This document shows positions 23,878 through 35,139 of a stretch of 64,000 bases of DNA, one piece after another. Position 1 is the first letter of the stretch. Each line of letters opens with the position of its first letter. The notes under the pieces are model-generated. The model worked only from the letters and a program-made list of their open reading frames with translations, did not search any database and was not told where the DNA came from. Made by a program: the position numbers and the translations under genes. This DNA is from Viscum album (Eukaryota > Streptophyta > Magnoliopsida > Santalales > Viscaceae). Location of the stretch: contig OY728122.1 of the NCBI GenBank assembly GCA_963277665.1, positions 1,547,786,868-1,547,850,867 of the forward strand, read 5' to 3'.

Positions 23878-24305
23878 ATCACCACGCGTACGTACGTACG
23901 GAATACCATCACCACGTCGTGGTGTAATCTATTTTCCACCACCACCTTACTTGGATGGGTATAATGGTGTACATAATAACACTATATGATTATTGTAAAG
24001 TGATATTGATTCTAAAATATTATACATACACTACAATACAATTACACGATCATGAGAACGATATCATCGCTCGTGCGTACGTACGGACTACCGTCTCTAC
24101 GACGCGATGAGATTCATTCTCCACGTTAACCATTCATGAATGATTATAAAGTATATATAATAAGTAATCATGAAATATATGACATAATAATGATACTGGA
24201 TTTATGTGTATATATATGTATGGCATCTACTTAATTCCTTTCAACTCAATAAGGAAACGAAAACAGCGTTCATGCGTACGTACGACCTACCATTTCCTTG
24301 AACGA
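23878..24305. promoter_or_regulatory. Three GCGTACGTACGG modules in LTR 3
   Basis: Copies lie near 23885, 24070 and 24270, with the same order and spacing as in the other LTRs. Confidence 0.58.
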
Positions 24306-25907
24306 TGTATTTCTTTGTATTTATTGATCTATTATATATATGTATATTCTGAATATATATTATATATAAATCATGTTTTATATTCTGGAATTCAGTAATC
24401 ATGATCTAATTAATCATATGAATAATTACAAGTCAAAACACGGATGACAAATGAAACGATATTACCCAATACGCTCTTTAACATGGAATTTACAAAAGAA
24501 CGGGTAATATAAAGTCATAAGTGAACAATATATGATATCATAAAAATATTTATGATTCTGGAACAATTCAATGACATTGTTTAAATCATTATACTGGAGG
24601 TTCAGACACTTACTAAGAAAATCGGACCTAAGGTAAGGGAAAATATCACAATCTCATTTTTATCCGAGATTTCTTATACATTGATATTTACTGGGGTGTA
24701 TTTTATCATCCACATACATGTTTCCTCAATATGTAATATTATTTCCATCCACCTACAATTTTTTAAATCCAATTTTACCCTTAGGTGAGTTTTTAATAAA
24801 ATATATGAAAGGAATCTTTTGTTGTTTTTCGTACGAGGTACTTTTTGACTTTTCCGACAAAAGTATGAGAAGAATGTTTTTTTAACTTATACGACATGAA
24901 TGGATTTTTAAAACATTATTTCCAAGAATCTTCCTTTACATGTTTTCACATTTATTTTTAATCAACTTATTTTAGTTTAAAATTGTATGACATGTTAAGA
25001 AAGGAAAATGTTTTTGAAGTATAAAGTATATTTTTCTCAAGAATGGAGTTCATGTTTTTTTATCAAAATTATTTTCCATCTAAGATAATATAGGGTTCTA
25101 TTTCTATACCTATTATTACATTGATTTAATTATGTTCTGATGGAATTATTTTTATGAATTCCTTTATCTTATATGAATTGTTTTATGATGTCATGATGTA
25201 TAAGAATCCCATTTTTATTACATGGGTTATGCAATGATGTATGATTTATGATTTTGTTGCACACATAATAATGGTATCATTATGAGATGGGTGGGACATA
25301 TATCTCCCTCTAATACATTGGGGAAAGATTTTATATCTCATGAGATAGACATGGCTGGAACGACAGCTTAAGCCGGTTCAGTGAAACGAGACTGAAACGA
25401 GGAATGAACTCGGTTCAGAACAGGACTTTGTCCACTAAGATAGTCTTGGCAATGAGTCTTGACTAATAAGAAATGATTATCTATGATTATGTGTGTATTA
25501 CACAAAGTTTCAGGTTTTATGTTATGATTATTGGGATTACATTTCACTACAATGATTTATCCCATGTTATGATATTATGATCTCTTTTGCAGGTTAAGAT
25601 TTCCCAAAATGTTATGTTCTTATGAATATGATGTGATTGATATTTCATTTATTTACCCTTACTGAGCATTTTAGCTCACCAATTTATGCTTTCTTTTCCC
25701 CAAGATATAAAGAAAGGTTTTAGGTTAAAAATAGGAAGATCTTTATGGGAGATGTTGAAGATCTTTCACCATGATTAGAAGATTATATTCCGAGTTTCCA
25801 AAGACACTAAACTATTATGGTCCTTGTGTGTGTGTTTTTGTTATGTACTAAGTATTCTGCAAAAGTAATGTAATGTCCATGTACGTTAACCTTCGGGTCA
25901 CTGCAGT

Positions 25908-25918
25908 TGGTATCAGAG
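25908..25918 (+). other. Primer-binding site, internal region 3
   Basis: TGGTATCAGAG, 2 nt after the LTR end; complementary to initiator tRNA-Met. Confidence 0.9.
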
Positions 25919-26149
25919 GAATGGTTTAGTCAACCTCTGGAAACTAGGATGTAAGAACTTTAGTGAGATCCCAAAAGATATTTCTAAGATATGGCTAGGG
26001 ATGTCCCTAAGGTTAAGTATAAGTATAGGATATAGTACTAGAATTACGGTAACCAAAGATTTTAGATATTGAAGGTACTCCCCCTTTATTATATTGTTTT
26101 CCCTAGCGCGACTTTTTCCTCTCACACTATTCTTTTTGGGTTTTAGAAA

Positions 26150-26683
26150 ATGGCTGGAAATAGGAAGATTCATGATAATGGAGGATATGATGGACAATGG
26201 AATGGTATTCTTCATGAGAAACCAAATGAAATGGGATTTGGAAGTCCAAAAATCATTATTATGCCGAATCAGAAATCTCATAATATGATCAATAAAGTCA
26301 AATTTGGTAAGTTTCCTGACTCGGCAAATAATAGAAAGGTGGAGTTTCATGATGATTATATAGGAAAGAAAGTTGAATTTCCCCTATGTAAATCATGTGG
26401 GAAGAGGCATCAAGTAGAATGTTTCAAAGGAACTAGAAGAATCTTTGGGTGTGGAAAAGAAGGACACAAAGCCAGTAAGTGCAAAGGAAAAGGTTCAGTT
26501 AATTCCATGGATGAGGATAATGGTATTGGTATGACATCAACAATGGTTAAATGTTTCAAATGTGGAATGTACATGCATTATGAAAACCGATGCCCTAAGG
26601 GAAAGTCTCATGAAGAGAATCAGTATGGTCGTATGGGTAGTATTTATGTTGATGATGATGATGAGACTACAAATGATATGTGA
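26150..26683 (+). CDS. Nucleocapsid-like zinc-knuckle protein, 177 aa, open copy
   Basis: This is the only uninterrupted copy of the D ORF. The ATG at 26150 is chosen because both other copies keep an ATG there and similarity between copies starts at this point; it lies about 240 bp after the primer-binding site. Residues 1-60 are polar and Asn/Gly-rich without a domain I know. Then come CKSCGKRHQVEC, a second knuckle whose first Cys is Ile (IFGCGKEGHKASKC), and an intact third CX2CX4HX4C knuckle (CFKCGMYMHYENRC). The tail is acidic (DDDDETTNDM). Knuckles of this type bind element RNA in Gag. No capsid region is present, so it could not form particles alone. It may be open by chance; I have no evidence of expression. 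Confidence 0.78.
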   Translation: MAGNRKIHDNGGYDGQWNGILHEKPNEMGFGSPKIIIMPNQKSHNMINKVKFGKFPDSANNRKVEFHDDYIGKKVEFPLCKSCGKRHQVECFKGTRRIFGCGKEGHKASKCKGKGSVNSMDEDNGIGMTSTMVKCFKCGMYMHYENRCPKGKSHEENQYGRMGSIYVDDDDETTNDM

Positions 26684-27350
26684 GTTGAAATAATTGTTGA
26701 AGCTCGGTCAATGGTTTAAGAAGGTAGTTGAATGATTACATGTTTATCAAGTGTAATGTTGTATAAGTATTCTCATGGTAATATGGAATAAAGAGACATC
26801 TAAGGATTGTTACACTATTGTCTTTCTTTAAGTTTTGAAAGTGTATGATGAATGGTACCAGTAACCATGAAAGGTTATTCAGATATTATTAGAAAGTAGA
26901 TGATATGCGCATAATGAAGGGATAAAAAGAAAACTAAATGTTTGATAGTATTCATGAGCTCATGACTGATATAAGGAAATTGTTATATCATGGTTTAAGT
27001 ATATATAATTTTGGGGTTTTGGAATGTAGAAAGATTTAACTTTTGACAACACTCATGTTTTCACTAAGGTTCAATGGGTATTCATTTTTTCAAGAGAATG
27101 CATGATTAAGGCCTTTGAACGTTTGGAATGTGACAAACAAAAAATATCTTATGATATATGGGGATCAACAATGGTATAAACATGCTTGTTATATGAAATC
27201 TCTGGTAATTGTTTTCACTATAATATGACAATGGACTGCAATATTATGGATAGGCCTAAAGATTGGAATGGAATATGTTGGACATTAGTTAGTATTGTTT
27301 AAGGATAGAACCTTTTTCTATATTATTTATGGGATGTTATAGTAATGTAG
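26684..27350 (+). other. Conserved non-coding part of internal region 3, left
   Basis: Counterpart of 13773-14445, with no gene seen. Confidence 0.6.
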
Positions 27351-27354
27351 TTTT

Positions 27355-27479
27355 AGAAAAAGTACAACCTGCAGGATGGGCGACATCCCATCGCGTCAGA
27401 CAAGGATGTGAGAATCGAACCCACAACCGAAGTGCGACTGACCTTTATCGCCTACCACTAGCCTACAGGAAGTACCTGT
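27355..27479 (-). ncRNA. tRNA-like / SINE-head-like segment, copy 3 (antisense)
   Basis: Third copy of the segment. On the minus strand the A-box-like TAGGCTAGTGG and B box GGTTCGATTC are kept; the last B-box position and the paired flank carry a change (GGTTCGATTCT). Coordinates of the ends are approximate. Confidence 0.57.
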
Positions 27480-28134
27480 TTAGTAGAAACTAGTTTTATT
27501 ATATTACTAAGTATGATATATGAAGTTTAAGTCCATTTTAGGAACCATATATGATTAATCTCACTATAGATGGACTAATGTATTTTTTGATAACTTTTCT
27601 AACCTCTTGATTGAGACAGATGGAATGACTCATCACTCTATCACATGATCTGCTAACACATCACGAATGACAAATTCAACTTCATTTATTTAAGAGATGA
27701 AGTCGAAATTGACAAATGAACGACCAACGGGGAGACTCTACCAAAATCACGAAAGTTTTTCTTCTAATTCCAATTTCATCAACTTTAGAGAAATGATCGT
27801 GAAAACAAAAAATGTTGTCCTAGTGCTCTTATATCTGATGAATTAGATGGTACCTTAGATCGTCACAAATTTATGGCTTTGTGATTTCTGGCCTTTCCAA
27901 ATCCATGTTCTCTACCATTCTCCATCCGAACATGATGGTTATATTTTTCTTCCATATCCATATTTTCACCTATGTGGAAACCCAGTGATTAGTTTATTTG
28001 TGTAACCGTTACGTTTCAACTATTGTTTTTAAAGATTTTATTTGGTATTCCTTTTTACGATGTGGGTTTCTATTAAAGAAACTTTCGAGTATTAAACCAT
28101 TTATAACCCCGACGAATTTTGAGGGAGAAATTCA
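27480..28134 (+). other. Conserved non-coding part of internal region 3, right
   Basis: Counterpart of 14570-15225, with no gene seen. Confidence 0.55.
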
Positions 28135-28151
28135 TTTTAAGGGGGGTAGAA
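28135..28151 (+). other. Polypurine tract before LTR 4
   Basis: TTTTAAGGGGGGTAGAA directly precedes the LTR start TGTTACACCCCAAG. Confidence 0.88.
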
Positions 28152-29978
28152 TGTTACACCCCAAGATTATATGAATAATATTATTTTTAATTTCATTAAT
28201 GTCTTGTGTTTTACGCTACACCAAAAGGATCTTGCACAACACGCATCCTTGAATTTCCATGCATTACATGAAATTGTGACCTTCCTCGATAGCGTGTGTA
28301 GTACGCAATACCGAGTTTCACTAAACTACGATATGCTATTAAAATATTATTAAAACTAGCTGTTTTGAATTTTAATAACCACTTTTTGAATTTTTTTAAA
28401 TATTTATTTTTCAAAATGAAATTCATTTTTGGATTTGGAATATCGAAATTAGCTTAGGTTAAAATTTTGGTACTTTCGGATGGCTTTCATATTCTGATGA
28501 ATAGTAAAAATTAATAAATTTTATTTAAAAACAACTTTTTTAATCAAAATAATTAACAGTGAAAAATTATTAATTTGATTGGTTTTAAAGTATATTTAGA
28601 ATATATTTTTTACATTTTAATACAATGTTGTTCATTGGATGTAATTTCACATTTAAACCAGACATAAACAAGTTTCCATCTTTTGATAGTTATTATCTTT
28701 TAAAAACACGCTATTTGTTTTGATGATGGGAATTAATTTTTAAATCAGTTAATGTAATGGATATGTTTTGAATTTTTTAAAATAAACATCATTTTTTAAT
28801 TCATAATATCAAATTTAGCTTGGGCTTAATTTTTGGTATTTTTCTGGAAACTTTCATTTTTTTGATGAATAGTGAAACCACTAAGTGGTAGTTAAAAAAA
28901 CTGAATTTTTCATAAAACTTAATTTTACCGCTTCTTTGAGTAGAATTTCGAAAATCTGAGAGACACCGTTAATATCAAGGACTAAAATTTGGTTCAATGA
29001 TATAAATTTTTTTTTGGTGAATAGTAACTTTTTACTTTTTTTTACCACGGTTAAAAGTAAATAGGGTAGTTAAGGGTAAAAATGATATTATTATTACCCT
29101 AACACATGTTCTAATTCTATTGGATAAGTTTAATTAGACCAAAATCAATCTTAGTAATGAAATATGACCATTTAGGCCCACTTGGATTAGATTAGGACAT
29201 TTATTATCAATTTATTTAAAGAAGGGTTAAAATAGTTAAAATCAATGTTTAATAACTAAGTCATTTATAATATAGGGTTATTCATAAGATAAATTCGACT
29301 ATAAATATTCATTAGAAAGCTAAAACTATTTTCTACATAATGATATTTTATTTGTAATTTTTAGACTTTAAATAAGTTAATATATTTATGACACAAAGAT
29401 AATGCAGTAATTATCTTATTAATGAAATATTGACATAATTAATGTTATAAATACCCAAATAAATGTAAATTGAGACTTTTTATGAATTAAACTAATTTTC
29501 TAGGATAATATTACATGTTAGTATTGATTTAATTAACTTTTTTTTGAATTAATAATTCTCTTATTAGATTCACAAAAATCAATTACTAAATAGTGTCAAA
29601 ATTGACATAAAATAGTTTTTAAAACAAATATTATATTATTAATTGTTATTATATTCCTAAAAATATAAGGATCGGCCAAATGACTTAGATAATGTTATAT
29701 ATATTAATAATAAACAACTTGGGGTTCTTTTGGTTTGTCATAGTATGTTTATTAACCTTATAGTGTAAGAACACAAAAAGACATGGTAAAAGTGAAATTA
29801 TCTAACTTAAAGTTAAATCTAAATGATAAGGTTACAATAGTAAACTAAACTTGTCCAAATTTAATTGGATGATAGGATTTCGACCCATACCCACCTTAGA
29901 TTCGAAATAAATAAATTTGGAGCTATTTAAAACTGAATATGGCTTTATAATAAAATAATATTTTTAGTTTTTCCAAAG

Positions 29979-30009
29979 GTTCCCCTCTCCTCCCTTATAA
30001 AAGGGCACC
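29979..30009 (+). promoter_or_regulatory. TATA box of LTR 4
   Basis: TATAAAAG is at 29996-30003. The left arm GGTTCCC and right arm GGGCACC pair at 6 of 7 positions, an intermediate between the LTR 1/2 and LTR 3 versions. Confidence 0.68.
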
Positions 30010-30336
30010 TCCTCCCTCTCTTCCTCACACCATTTTGAGCCTTCATGCTCGGCCAAAACCAGCCAAATTCTCTTCTACACTTCCCTAGAAACATCCTAGA
30101 GGTCCTGGTCTTCTTCAAAGACCAATTTTAGTTCCCTAAGTGGAGGACTCAAAGAGGTGATTCAAAGAAGAGGTAATGTCTGTTACCGATTCTTTCAACT
30201 TTATTTCTTCTACCACTTCTTCTTATTAGGTTGTTTCATTATGAAGAAATAAAATCCGTATCACTCATATACTGATATGTTATTATAAGTATGAAAAAAA
30301 TCCTATTTCACCATCTATCCATCCTACGTAAAATGA

Positions 30337-30770
30337 AATCACCGTGCATGCGTACGTACGGAATACCGTCTCCATGCCGTGGTGTAATCTATTTTCCACA
30401 ACCACCTTACTTGGATGGGTATAATGGTGTAAATAATAACTATATATGATTATTGTAAAGTGATATTGATTATTAAATAGTATACATACACTCCAATACA
30501 ATTCCACGATCATGAGAACGATATCATCGCTCGTGCGTACGTACGGACTACCGTCTCCACGACGCGATGAGATTCATTCTCCACGTTAACCATTCATGAA
30601 TGATTATAAAGTATATATAATAATTAATCATGAAATATATGACATAATAATGATACTGTATTTATGTGTATATATATGTATGTCATCTACTTAATTCATT
30701 TCAACTCAATAAGGAAACGAAAACATCGTTCATGCGTACGTACGGCCTACCGTCTCCATGAATGGTGTAT
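30337..30770. promoter_or_regulatory. Three GCGTACGTACGG modules in LTR 4
   Basis: Copies lie near 30350, 30535 and 30735. All three keep GCGTACGTACGG exactly. Confidence 0.6.
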
Positions 30771-32363
30771 TTCATTCCAATTACTGATCTATTATATATA
30801 GGTATATTCTGAATATATATTATATATAAATCATGTTTTAAATTCTGTAATTACGTAATCATGATCTTAGTAATCATATGAATAATTTCAAGTCAAAACA
30901 CGGACGACAAATGAAACGATTTTACCCAAAACGCTTTTTAACATGAAATTTACAAAAGAACGGTTCGTATAAAGTCATAAGTGAACCATATATGATATCA
31001 TAAATATAAGTATGATTCTGGAATAAGTCAATGAAATTATTTAAATCATTATACAGGAGGTTCGGACACTTACGAAGAAAATCGGACCTATGGTAAGGGA
31101 AAATAACACAATCTCATTTTTCTCCGAGATTGTTTATACTTTGATATTTACTATGGTGTATTTTATCATCCACATCCATGCTTCCTCAATATGTAATATT
31201 ATTTCCATCCACTTACAATTTATTAAATCCATTTTTACCCTTAGTTGAGTTTTTAGTAAAAGATATGAAAGTAATCTTTTGTTGTTTTTCATACGACGTA
31301 CTTTTTGACTTTTTCGACAAAAGTACGAGAAGAATGTTTTTTAACATATACAGAAATAATGGATTTTTAAAACATTATTTCCAATAAGATTACTTTACCA
31401 GCTTTCAAGTTTGTTTTTAATCAACTTCTTTTAGTTTAAAATTGTATGACATTTTAAGAGAGGAAAATGTTTTTGAAGTAGAAAGGATATTTTCCTCAAG
31501 AATGGAGTTCAAGTGTTTTATAAAAATTATTTTCCATCTAAGATAATATAGGGTTCTATTTCTATCCCTATTATTACATGGATATAATTAGGTTGTGATG
31601 GAATTATTTTTATGAATTCATTTATCTTATATGAATTGTTTTATGATGTTATGATGTTTAAGAATCCCATTTTTATTACATGGGTTATGCAATGATGTAT
31701 GATTTATGATTTTGTGGCACACATACGAATGGTATAATTATGAGATGGGTGGGACCTATATCTCCCTCCAATGCATTGGGTAAATATTTTATATCTCATG
31801 AGACAGACATGGCTGGAACAGCAGGTTAAACTGGTTCAGTGAAACAGGACTGAAACGAGGAATGAACTCATTTCAGAAATGGACTTTGTCCACTAAGATA
31901 GTCTTGGAAATGAGTCTTGACTAATAAGAAATGATTATCTATGATTATGTGTGTATTCCACAAAGTTTCATGTTTTAAGTTATGATTATTGGGATTACAT
32001 TTCACTACTATGATTTATCCCATGTTATGATATTATGATCTCTTTTTCAGGTTAAGATTTCCCAAAATGTTATGTTCTTATGAATATGATGTGATTGATA
32101 TTTCTTTTGTTTAACCTTAAGGAGCATTTGAGCTCACCCTTTTATGTTTTCTTTTCCCCATGATATAAATAAAGGTTTTAGGTTAAAAAAAGGAAGATCC
32201 TTATGGGAGATGTTGAAGATCTTTCGACACGATTAGAAGATTATATTATGAGTTTCCAAAGACACTAAACTATTAAGGTCCTTGTGTGTGTGTTTTTGAT
32301 ATGTACTATGTATTCCGAAAAAGTAATGTAATGTCCATGTACGTTATGCTTCGGGTATCTACA

Positions 32364-32368
32364 TATAC
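32364..32368. repeat. Target-site duplication TATAC of array D, right copy
   Basis: Exact copy of 8776-8780. The A LTR resumes after it (TAGCCCACTAAC, against TGGCCCACTTAC in the 3' LTR). Confidence 0.92.
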
Positions 32369-32583
32369 TAGCCCACTAACTTTTCCGCACTTACTGTTGT
32401 ACCCAGTTTTTACTTAGTGTTTACTTCTACTGCTAGCTTGCTCGGTGGTTTTTGTTTACTTTACAAAGGCAATGCCTTCCCTTTTTACTGGGATTTACGC
32501 CTTGGTGCTAGTCGCCAGCCCCTGGCCTATGGAAGGCAGGCTTGGGGTAGTCACGACACGGACCTCGAAGATGGGTCGTGACA
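32369..32583 (+). repeat. Element A 5' LTR, second segment
   Basis: This aligns with 39579-39792 and ends GGGTCGTGACA. The full 5' LTR is 3166 bp against 3285 bp for the 3' LTR; two extra 54-bp units in the 3' LTR account for most of the difference. Confidence 0.9.
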
Positions 32584-32586
32584 AAT

Positions 32587-32597
32587 TTGTATCAGAG
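32587..32597 (+). other. Primer-binding site of element A
   Basis: TTGTATCAGAG, 3 nt after the LTR, matches the initiator tRNA-Met site TGGTATCAGAG at 10 of 11 bases. Confidence 0.8.
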
Positions 32598-32868
32598 AAG
32601 TTCGGTTCTACCGCAGAATTTGGGACTCTGATCTTTTTCTAGGTGAAGCAATAGTGTTAAGCGTATTGGGTGTGGTTATAATTCTAGGGAGTCCAGTGTT
32701 GGTGTGGCGGCCAACGTATCCGTACACCAGGACCCTGACTTCTGATTTCAAATTTAGTACACAAAAACATTTATTGCATGTGTGTGTTTCAAGTTTTCTT
32801 TGTGATTACTTTGTGTCAGCTCACCAGGTATACTATTCTGACTATGGCGCACCTGTTTCCTTTTTAGG

Positions 32869-34032
32869 ATGGCCCCACGACGGCAGCTAGCTAGGGTTCC
32901 GAGAGTTGAGCGTGACGACAGTCCACCGATCGATGAGGCCTCGATACAGGGCCCTTTGACAGCTGAGGCAGCGACGATACCTTTACCCGCCGAGCCCCCA
33001 ATGCTAGTAGCCCCAACCGCTGATGATGCATGTTTCCTTATTGCACGACACAAGTTTCAACGCCAGTGACCACCCACGTTCCGCAGGGAGATGGACCCCC
33101 AGGTAGCCGAGGACTAGCTGGAGGCACTGGTATGAGTTTTTCGGTTAGTGTGGACACCAGCAGACCTCATGGTGATCCTCGCAGCGAGCCTACTGCACGC
33201 GGCAGCGGGCTGATGGTGGAGCTTGATGCTCTAAGTTCATGACAAGGCATCTCCCCTCTGGACGGACTTTGAGAGCCTCTTTCACTCGAAGTTAACACCA
33301 GCCACCCTCCGTGCGGTACGCATCCAGGAGCTTCTTCAGCTGCGGCAGGGCATCTTGACGGTCACCCAGTACTCGGCCAGATTTACCGATCTCTCATGCT
33401 ATTCGACGGACATGGTACGTGACCCATTCTTCCGGGCCTGGACATTCGAGCAGGGATTGAGGCAAGAGATCAGGGCATCGCTAATCTCCCTCAGCATTCT
33501 GACTCAGGAAGGGGTACTGGAGCAATCCCTTCTGATCGAGAGCTTCCTTGCTGAGTCTACACTAGTGGCGAGACCTACCGCAGGGCGGCTCGTGGCGGAG
33601 TCTTCTGCAGCCGGCAGTAGAAATATGTCACAGAGGTCCAAGCAGACCGGGCCATCTGGCAGACGATCTCAGGATACTGGCTTGGAGGTGCGGGGCACAC
33701 GCAGCAGAACCAATCTTGCAAGTGGAAGACAGTGCTATGCATGCGGCGGACAGGGCCACATGGCTCGTGACTGCCCGACCCGCTATGCATAGGAGCAGAA
33801 GACGGTTGAGGAACCACCCAGGCAGAGGTAGAGGTTCGACTGTGGCAGTCCACAGGGAGCAGGTGGACGAGGCCGAGGAGCTGGTCTAGCGGTAGGTGGT
33901 GGACGAAGTTTTGATGCTCTACCACCACCACCACCTGGAGGTCCACCCCGACCTCAGGGGAGAGCACAACTTCAGGCAGTTGAAGTTTACGATCATGGAG
34001 CTCCGGAAGAGGGTGGACATGTACGGGACTAG
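32869..34032 (+). pseudogene. gag: Element A gag (capsid region and zinc knuckle), many stops
   Basis: One reading frame runs from ATG 32869 to TAG 34030-34032, about 388 codons, with no frameshift but several in-frame stops (for example at 33067, where PPTF continues the gag core, and at 33790). The start MAPRRQLARV is typical of plant gypsy gag. A retrotransposon-gag capsid core follows, including LLQLRQGILTVTQYSARF near 33325-33385, then a Gly/Ser/Arg-rich linker. A perfect CX2CX4HX4C knuckle, CYACGGQGHMARDC, lies at about 33733-33774. Gag would form the particle and bind element RNA. Many stops look like Gln, Trp or Arg codons changed by C-to-T mutation, so this is a methylation-decayed pseudogene. 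Confidence 0.85.
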
Positions 34033-34440
34033 CTCAAGGCATAGTGGCCTTTTCCCATAATGCCTCTGGCTTCGTTGTTTTTGTTTCCTTGTATCCATGA
34101 ACTTTGAGTTGAAGTTATAAAAGACACTTTCAATAGTGATGTTTGCTTTATTTTCTTTTATATGTTAATACTAAGAGGTTCCTGTTAAAAACTGTTGACT
34201 TGACCCTCACTTAAGTGATTCATACTAGAAGAGACCCAGTGACCACACACTAATTCCGACAGTGTGACTCAACCCTTGGAGGCAAGAGTAACGGTTTGAT
34301 CTCTTGGTAGCAGCGTCGAGGCCTTACGAAGTCATCCATGGAAGGATTTAACTCATCATGATGGGACTGACTGTATTAGGAAAGGAACATGGTTCATCCA
34401 GGGGATGGGATCAGATTTCCCTTTTGGCGAAGGATAAATC
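34033..34440. other. Non-coding filler replacing protease and most of RT in element A
   Basis: About 400 bp separate gag from the RT thumb/RNase H. Protease and the RT palm, including its Y/F-x-DD motif, should be here but are missing. The filler is AT-richer than its neighbours and has no frame or motif I know. A TTATAAAAGACAC segment near 34117 looks TATA-like but may be chance. Confidence 0.65.
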
Positions 34441-34975
34441 TTTTCAGCTTTGCAGAATGTTAAGGAGGAAGGGGCAACCCTTCGTGTGGTCATATAGATG
34501 TCTGTAGTGCTTCCAAGAGCTGAGATAGAGATTGACCAGTTCTCCTATAATGATGCTACCGGAGAAGGGATTTGGGTATGTAGTTTACTGCGATGCATCA
34601 GGGACTGGACTCGGATGTGTCCTGATGCAGGAGCGGGCAGTGATCACCTTTGGATCACGTCAGTTGAGGCCGCATGAGCAGAACTACGCTACCAATGACC
34701 AGGAGTTAGCAGCAGTGGTCTTTGCTCTAAAGATGTGGCGATACTATCAGATGGGTGAGCGCTTTATATTCTATTATGACTATCAGAGTCTCAGGTACAT
34801 CTTCTCGCAGAAGGACCTGAACCTGAGATAGCGATGATGGCTTGAGTTCCTCCAGGACTATGACTTTGAGATAGTGTACACTCCTGGGAAGGGGAACGTG
34901 GTAGTCGATGCTCTCAGCAGGAGGACGGGCATTCGGCTACATAAGGAGGTGACAGAGCAGCTAGACGCTTTGTAG
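34440..34975 (+). pseudogene. pol: Element A RT tail and RNase H
   Basis: The piece begins with the RT thumb tail (RRKGQPFVWSYRC, then LTSSPIM) and passes into RNase [16 protein letters not shown] supplies the first catalytic Asp, and [22 protein letters not shown] the conserved Glu region. [10 protein letters not shown] corresponds to the usual TDHKSL block, with Tyr in place of the Thr. It ends with the tether EIVYTPGKGNVVVDALSRR. Stops occur at about 34478, 34832 and 34838. RNase H would remove RNA from the RNA-DNA hybrid. Without the RT palm this copy cannot polymerise DNA. Confidence 0.82.
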
Positions 34976-35139
34976 ATATCCTTCGTGGATAGGGATGGAT
35001 CAGCCTTCCTTTAGTCTCTCACAGTCACCCCTCCACTACTACAGTGGGTCAGATAGGCATAGCGTGAGGACGTTGACTGTGAGACGCAGCGTGCACAGTT
35101 ATCCTCAGGACAGGCACCTGATGGTTTCTCCTTAGGAAG

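Larger units (their letters stand above)
21696..25905 (+). repeat. Array D LTR 3 (4210 bp)
   Basis: It begins TGTAACACCCCGAG, the best-preserved start, and ends GGTCACTGCA. It has a TATA box at 23538, a donor-like GTAATG at 23715 and an acceptor-like AG at 25592. The second acceptor site has become CAA. Confidence 0.93.
8781..32363 (+). mobile_element. Array D: tandem non-autonomous LTR element, 4 LTRs and 3 internal regions
   Basis: Four LTRs (8781-12995, 15242-19450, 21696-25905, 28152-32363) alternate with three internal regions (12996-15241, 19451-21695, 25906-28151), all head to tail. Each internal region opens with TGGTATCAGAGG, a tRNA-iMet primer-binding site 2 nt after the LTR, and ends in a polypurine tract directly before the next LTR. 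The only coding trace is a nucleocapsid-like ORF of 177 residues; PR, RT, RNase H and integrase are absent from all copies. LTRs of 4.2 kb with a short internal region match the published description of large retrotransposon derivatives (LARDs). The whole array has one 5-bp duplication, so it entered as one insertion or grew in place afterwards. Confidence 0.93.
28152..32363 (+). repeat. Array D LTR 4 (4212 bp)
   Basis: The last LTR begins TGTTACACCCCAAG and ends GGGTATCTACA, then TATAC and the rest of A's 5' LTR. It has a TATA box at 29996, a donor-like GTAATG at 30173 and an acceptor-like AG at 32050. The second acceptor site has become CAT. Its downstream variants pair with LTR 1. Confidence 0.93.

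Noticed and set aside
8781..32363. Satellite DNA or a CRISPR-like array
   Set aside because: The 6.46-kb period is fully explained by LTR, primer-binding site, ORF and polypurine tract in the order of an LTR retrotransposon.
34100..34130. TATA-like promoter in the filler of element A
   Set aside because: TTATAAAAGACAC is a single short match in AT-rich DNA with no gene directly downstream.
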